Shown one piece after another: positions 61,656-64,000 of a DNA stretch of 64,000 nt (within the stretch, counting starts at the first letter, position 1; every line of letters starts with the position of its first letter). Source of the DNA: Rugosibacter aromaticivorans (lineage in GTDB: Bacteria; Pseudomonadota; Gammaproteobacteria; Burkholderiales; Rhodocyclaceae); assembly GCF_000934545.1 (NCBI RefSeq), contig NZ_CP010554.1:992001-1056000 (forward strand). The letters run 5' to 3'. The position numbers and the translations under genes are program-made. Below the pieces are notes generated by a model. That model was not told where the DNA came from and did no database searches. It worked only from the letters and a program-made list of their open reading frames with translations.

Positions 61656-62357
61656 ATGAATCAATATCGATGCGGCGTACTCATCGCAGCTTCAATTGCG
61701 TGTTCAGTGTCGAGCATTGCATGGGCGCAGGCTGTGCTGCCAAGCGATGGCGACATGCGCGTGGCGCGGCAACGTATGGAGGATGCTCTTAAGGGGATGG
61801 GGCCGGCAAGAGTAGCGAATCCGTTGTCTGTGCCGAAAACTGACGCATTACCGAAGCCAGTAGCCAAGAGTCCGGACATTTCCCAGATCGCAGAGTCCTA
61901 TCGCCATGCGTCTCCGCCCAGATCAGAAATGCCATCTGACATCCCTGAGCTGATGGTCTTCGTCTCGTTCTCGATGCCGAAGGAAGCGCTTGAGCGAATC
62001 GTCGCCCAATCGGAAAAGTCGGGCGCCGTCCTCGTCCTTCGCGGTCTCAAAGGCAACTCCCTGAGCCGAATGGGGGAGGAACTGGCCGCCCTGGTCGGGA
62101 AGAGAAATGTCACAGCCATTATTCATCCCCCAGCCTTCAAACAGTTCAAGGTGGCTCAAGTACCGGCGTTGGTAATCGCCCGGTCCGGGCAAGCGACCAA
62201 GATTGGTGAGGACGGATGCGCTGCTCCGGCAAGCTATATCAAGGTTGATGGCGACGTTGGTCAGGACTACGCCCTTGATCTCATTGAACGCCAAGCACCG
62301 AACTGGGCAGAAGCGGCAAGGCGCTATGCCGCAAGATTGGCTGGGGCTCGTCCGTGA
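61656..62357 (+). CDS. trbC: TrbC (F-type) pilus assembly protein
   Basis: A 233-residue exported protein of the TrbC_Ftype family. A signal peptide ends near residue 25; the thioredoxin-like C-terminal half has ELMVFVSFSMPKEALERIVAQSEKSGAVLVLRGLKGNSL and VAQVPALVIARSGQ. It interacts with TraW. The ATG at 61656 is preferred; the longer frame from 61437 is a shadow of traU. Its stop overlaps the traN start (GTGA). Confidence 0.9.
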   Translation: MNQYRCGVLIAASIACSVSSIAWAQAVLPSDGDMRVARQRMEDALKGMGPARVANPLSVPKTDALPKPVAKSPDISQIAESYRHASPPRSEMPSDIPELMVFVSFSMPKEALERIVAQSEKSGAVLVLRGLKGNSLSRMGEELAALVGKRNVTAIIHPPAFKQFKVAQVPALVIARSGQATKIGEDGCAAPASYIKVDGDVGQDYALDLIERQAPNWAEAARRYAARLAGARP

Positions 62358-63553
62358 GGTGCCTATTTGTCTGGTGCATGGTTTTCATGGCGACCGCGAC
62401 CAACGCGGTAGCACAGGGCTACGACGCAGGTACGGCATTCACTGAGGGCAGGGCGCTTGGATCAGGCTCGATCAATGGTGCCTTTCAGGGCATCGGTAGC
62501 GGGAATGCCGCGCCCATGGTTCCAGGTTACGGTCAGAGCGCCACGCAAACTCAGTTGTTCCAAGGCGGGCAGGGTCAGCTATCTGGACCCGGTGTCACCA
62601 AGGTTACGGACTGCGCTAGCCAAGTGCCGGATGCCGACGCCTATCGGCGGCAGGAGTGTGATGCAGTGAATTTTGTGGCACGCAACCCGAGCGTGCGGCC
62701 GGCCTTTTCAATTGACCGTGCTACCGATCCGCTGATCAGTCGTGCCAATTCCATCGCCAGCAACCCAACCTTGCAGGTCACTGGCGTCAATATCGGGTCG
62801 AGTACGGAGCAATGCCGTGTGGTGACGGAAACCACGCCGGCCACTTTTTCGACAGAGGTCTGTACCGAGTACCGGCCCGTGAGCAGTAATTTCTGTTCGA
62901 CTGCCCGCCAGATCGCCGTCGATCAACATCATCTGTACCAATGTGTCGAGCAGATGCAAACGCTCAGCGATGCCACCTGCTACATCGGTCGGCAGATTGC
63001 GGTGAACACCAGCTACAACTATCAATGCAACCAGACGGTGCAGGGATATGAAACGTTGAGCTGTCGGCGTGGAGTGTCGGCGACAGTCGGGTTTGGCCAA
63101 TGCACGCCCGGCGCCTGGCTGGGAAGGGCCGCGTTCATGGATTGCAGCTGGTGCGTAGACCCGTACATGGCCATGAATATCTTCTGCGGAAGCGATGGCC
63201 GGTCGTACGTGGTGGAACCTTACCGATCCTACGATGGTGTGAATCGCTACGACTACAACTGGATTGGCTATCCATGGGACGGGAGTTACGGCCGGTTCCC
63301 GGTTGCGGTGGCTCCAGGGCAGTCGGTTACCGACTATTACGTCAGCAACCTCGGGTTCGGCTGCAATCTCTATGTGTATTTCAGCGTCAGCTGCAGCTCA
63401 ACGACCTGTACGCCTTCGATGCGCAATGTCAGTTCCGGATGCAATTCCTCAGGAGGAACTGGTACTGGGGCGCCACTCCAATTGCCGATGTCAAAAACCG
63501 TCAGCAGTTGGACATCCAATGAGTGCGCCACTCTGCAGCAGCGGGCACAGTAA
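62354..63553 (+). CDS. traN: TraN-like protein, N-terminal half
   Basis: A 399-residue secreted cysteine-rich protein. A signal peptide (about residues 1-21) is followed by a Gly-rich region and TDCASQVPDADAYRRQECDAVNFVARNP, then many cysteine pairs, the usual N-terminal part of TraN. TraN is the outer-membrane mating-pair adhesin that contacts the recipient. The start is a GTG overlapping trbC. The frame ends at TAA 63551-63553, and a second secreted Cys-rich frame begins at once, so this appears to be only part of what is a single longer protein in related elements. Confidence 0.8.
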   Translation: MRCLFVWCMVFMATATNAVAQGYDAGTAFTEGRALGSGSINGAFQGIGSGNAAPMVPGYGQSATQTQLFQGGQGQLSGPGVTKVTDCASQVPDADAYRRQECDAVNFVARNPSVRPAFSIDRATDPLISRANSIASNPTLQVTGVNIGSSTEQCRVVTETTPATFSTEVCTEYRPVSSNFCSTARQIAVDQHHLYQCVEQMQTLSDATCYIGRQIAVNTSYNYQCNQTVQGYETLSCRRGVSATVGFGQCTPGAWLGRAAFMDCSWCVDPYMAMNIFCGSDGRSYVVEPYRSYDGVNRYDYNWIGYPWDGSYGRFPVAVAPGQSVTDYYVSNLGFGCNLYVYFSVSCSSTTCTPSMRNVSSGCNSSGGTGTGAPLQLPMSKTVSSWTSNECATLQQRAQ

Positions 63554-64000
63554 TGAGGGCACTGACGTTTGTAGCTCTTCTTCTCATGGCTTTCGTGGGC
63601 CAGGCGATTGCCGGCGATTGTCGACTGGAAAGCTCGATCTGCGTTGATAGCACACCAAGCAAGACAATATCTGGTGTTGTCGTGACATTGGCCGACGTAG
63701 GCGGCTGTTGGGAGCTCCAGGATAACTACACCTGCATCAAACCCGATTCGATTGATTACTGTTCGGCACTGACAGCGGCTGGCTGTGGACAAACCAGCTC
63801 GACCTGTAGCGATACCGCCTTCAATGGGACCTGCAATACGTACACGAAGACATTTAGGTGTGGCTCCAGCCAAGGAACCCCCACCAACACGGTCCGCTTG
63901 GATAACACCTACACGCTGGCGACGGATACCGCGAATACGAGCCAGTGCAGCAGCTATGTTCAAAATTCCCGCTGTCGCCTGGCTGCGCATACCTGTGTCG
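63553..64000 (+). CDS. TraN-like second half, cut by window end
   Basis: An open frame beginning at an ATG that shares one base with the preceding stop and running off the window (about 149 codons visible). It starts with its own signal peptide (MRALTFVALLLMAFVGQAIA) and then CRLESSICVD, TISGVVVTLADVGGCWELQDNYTCIKP and YCSALTAAGC, the repeating cysteine pattern typical of the C-terminal part of TraN. The separate signal peptide suggests a genuine second protein rather than a simple nonsense mutation. Confidence 0.78.
   Translation, partial: MRALTFVALLLMAFVGQAIAGDCRLESSICVDSTPSKTISGVVVTLADVGGCWELQDNYTCIKPDSIDYCSALTAAGCGQTSSTCSDTAFNGTCNTYTKTFRCGSSQGTPTNTVRLDNTYTLATDTANTSQCSSYVQNSRCRLAAHTCV

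Noticed and set aside
1-64000. Search for integrase, attachment sites, tRNA, rRNA or CRISPR arrays
   Set aside because: None seen by eye. The repeats present (iterons, palindromes, dyads) are not CRISPR-like, and no tyrosine or serine recombinase was recognised.

Overview
The window looks like about 64 kb of a large conjugative plasmid (or a plasmid-like integrative element) from a proteobacterium, most likely a beta-proteobacterium of Rhodocyclales/Burkholderiales type. That host guess rests only on moderately high GC, codon use and the style of the transfer genes. A RepA-type initiator (27014-27901) followed by phased 22-bp iterons and DnaA boxes (28064-28235) argues for plasmid replication. 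The transfer genes form an F-type type IV secretion system with a MOBH/TraI_2 relaxase, a combination known from SXT/R391 and IncA/C elements. No integrase, attachment site, tRNA, rRNA or CRISPR array was seen.

Layout. 1-2.0 kb: small accessory genes including an exported thermonuclease. 2.1-10.2 kb: a tight four-gene operon (AddB-like nuclease, AddA-like helicase-nuclease, 5'-nucleotidase, CoiA-like nuclease) that I cannot match to a named system. 10.4-12.5 kb: a lone SMC/ABC-type AAA ATPase. 12.7-14.4 kb: an HD phosphohydrolase divergent from a WYL-domain regulator. 14.5-23.1 kb: a complete type I Zorya system (zorABCD) preceded by a coupled ribbon-helix-helix gene. 23.3-26.6 kb: a nucleoside deoxyribosyltransferase and a helicase IV-like protein. 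26.6-28.5 kb: repA and the probable oriV. 28.5-31.6 kb: coupling protein TraD and partners. 31.7-34.2 kb: accessory genes. 34.4-48.1 kb: the main transfer operon (lytic transglycosylase, OmpA-like lipoprotein, TraA, L, E, K, B, DsbC, V, C, TrbI, F, H, G). 48.3-55.1 kb: a complete type II CBASS operon (Cap5 effector, CD-NTase, Cap2, Cap3) with a divergent CapH/CapP-like repressor-protease pair. 55.2-59.9 kb: conjugative signal peptidase, relaxase TraI and small genes. 60.0-64 kb: TraW, TraU, TrbC and a TraN that appears split into two secreted proteins, the second running off the window end.

Two dispersed DNA motifs tie the window together. A 15-bp palindrome (GCTCACC-T/A-GGTGAGC) occurs five times, each time ahead of cargo genes (thermonuclease operon, AddAB-like operon, WYL/HD pair, Zorya/deoxyribosyltransferase, metallopeptidase). 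The WYL regulator is the obvious candidate ligand. A separate 29-bp dyad (CGAAATGYG-N11-CGCATTTCG) also occurs five times, ahead of repA, the coupling-protein region, the main tra operon, the relaxase operon and the traW-U-trbC-N operon, which makes it a candidate master operator for transfer and replication. The element therefore seems to run cargo (largely defence) and conjugation under two different regulatory circuits. All assignments come from reading translations by eye; no database search was run.
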